64,000 nucleotides of DNA from Pelodera strongyloides (lineage: Eukaryota; Nematoda; Chromadorea; Rhabditida; Rhabditidae). The notes beneath the pieces are model-generated. The model was given only the letters and a program-made list of their open reading frames with translations. It made no database searches and had not been told where the DNA came from. Positions 63,961 to 64,000 of this stretch are shown piece by piece (position 1 is the stretch's first letter; each line of letters opens with the position of its first letter). A program made the position numbers and the translations under genes. Location of the stretch: positions 108,501-172,500 of the forward strand of contig JAANDG010000011.1 in NCBI GenBank assembly GCA_036852015.1. Direction: 5' to 3'.

Positions 63961-64000
63961 GCGGCGATCCCTTATTTCTTATTTTGTGCACGGCGATGGC

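Larger units (their letters stand above)
60171..64000. other. Upstream of sorf-2: repeats, no recognised gene
   Basis: 60.2-61.5 kb shows nothing I can name. Beyond it are an imperfect tandem array (61,770-62,210), a foldback element (62,254-62,511), a GGGCGATACCTGGGCA array (62,640-62,930), a TTAA MITE (63,379-63,626) and a GC-rich dispersed repeat (63,770-63,960). Confidence 0.5.

Overview
This window looks like a piece of a free-living or parasitic rhabditid nematode chromosome. Three things point that way. Interstitial arrays of TTAGGC/GCCTAA, the nematode telomere repeat, occur at six places. Splice acceptors are the short nematode TTTTCAG/TTTAG type. The genes have nematode-type relatives. 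The DNA is AT-rich and heavy with (GA)n microsatellites, MITEs and tRNA-derived SINE-like sequence. No bacterial operon, CRISPR array, rRNA or credible functional tRNA gene was seen. The long single-frame ORFs are mostly noise. The real genes are made of many exons of roughly 60-200 bp, and I joined them by hand using splice sites, reading phase and protein motifs.

Four genes are supported, all on the minus strand. (1) 9,223-11,733, perhaps from 12,842: a cytoplasmic-type protein tyrosine phosphatase with every catalytic motif intact. (2) 14,269-29,340: an orthologue of the RUN + TBC RabGAP SGSM1/SGSM2 (C. elegans TBC-8), 26 exons over 15 kb, with one short RUN exon not located. (3) 43,879-45,580: a five-exon orthologue of TMEM17, a four-helix ciliary transition-zone protein. 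(4) 46,631-60,121: an orthologue of the BEACH-WD40 protein WDR81 (C. elegans SORF-2), about 35 exons; its extreme N-terminus is only partly resolved.

Layout: 1-9.2 kb has no recognised gene and holds repeats and a TTAA MITE. The phosphatase follows at 9.2-12.8 kb. The SGSM/TBC-8 gene fills 14.3-29.3 kb; its introns carry a ~200-bp poly-G tract, a ~90-bp AT-rich minisatellite, a (GA)n/poly(A)/(GA)n block and SINE-like copies. 29.4-43.9 kb is a repeat-rich stretch with no gene I can defend: MITEs, a GC-rich hairpin with GCGGGAAAGT arrays, and microsatellites. TMEM17 and WDR81 lie head to tail at 43.9-60.1 kb. 60.2-64 kb is again repeat-rich, with a foldback element, two tandem arrays and a TTAA MITE.

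TBC-8 and WDR81/SORF-2 both act in Rab- and phosphoinositide-controlled membrane traffic, and TMEM17 in the ciliary gate. I see no sign that the four genes form one pathway; they look like ordinary neighbours. I did not find an obviously new biological system. The most unusual material is in the repeats and in a few splice-site oddities, listed as findings.
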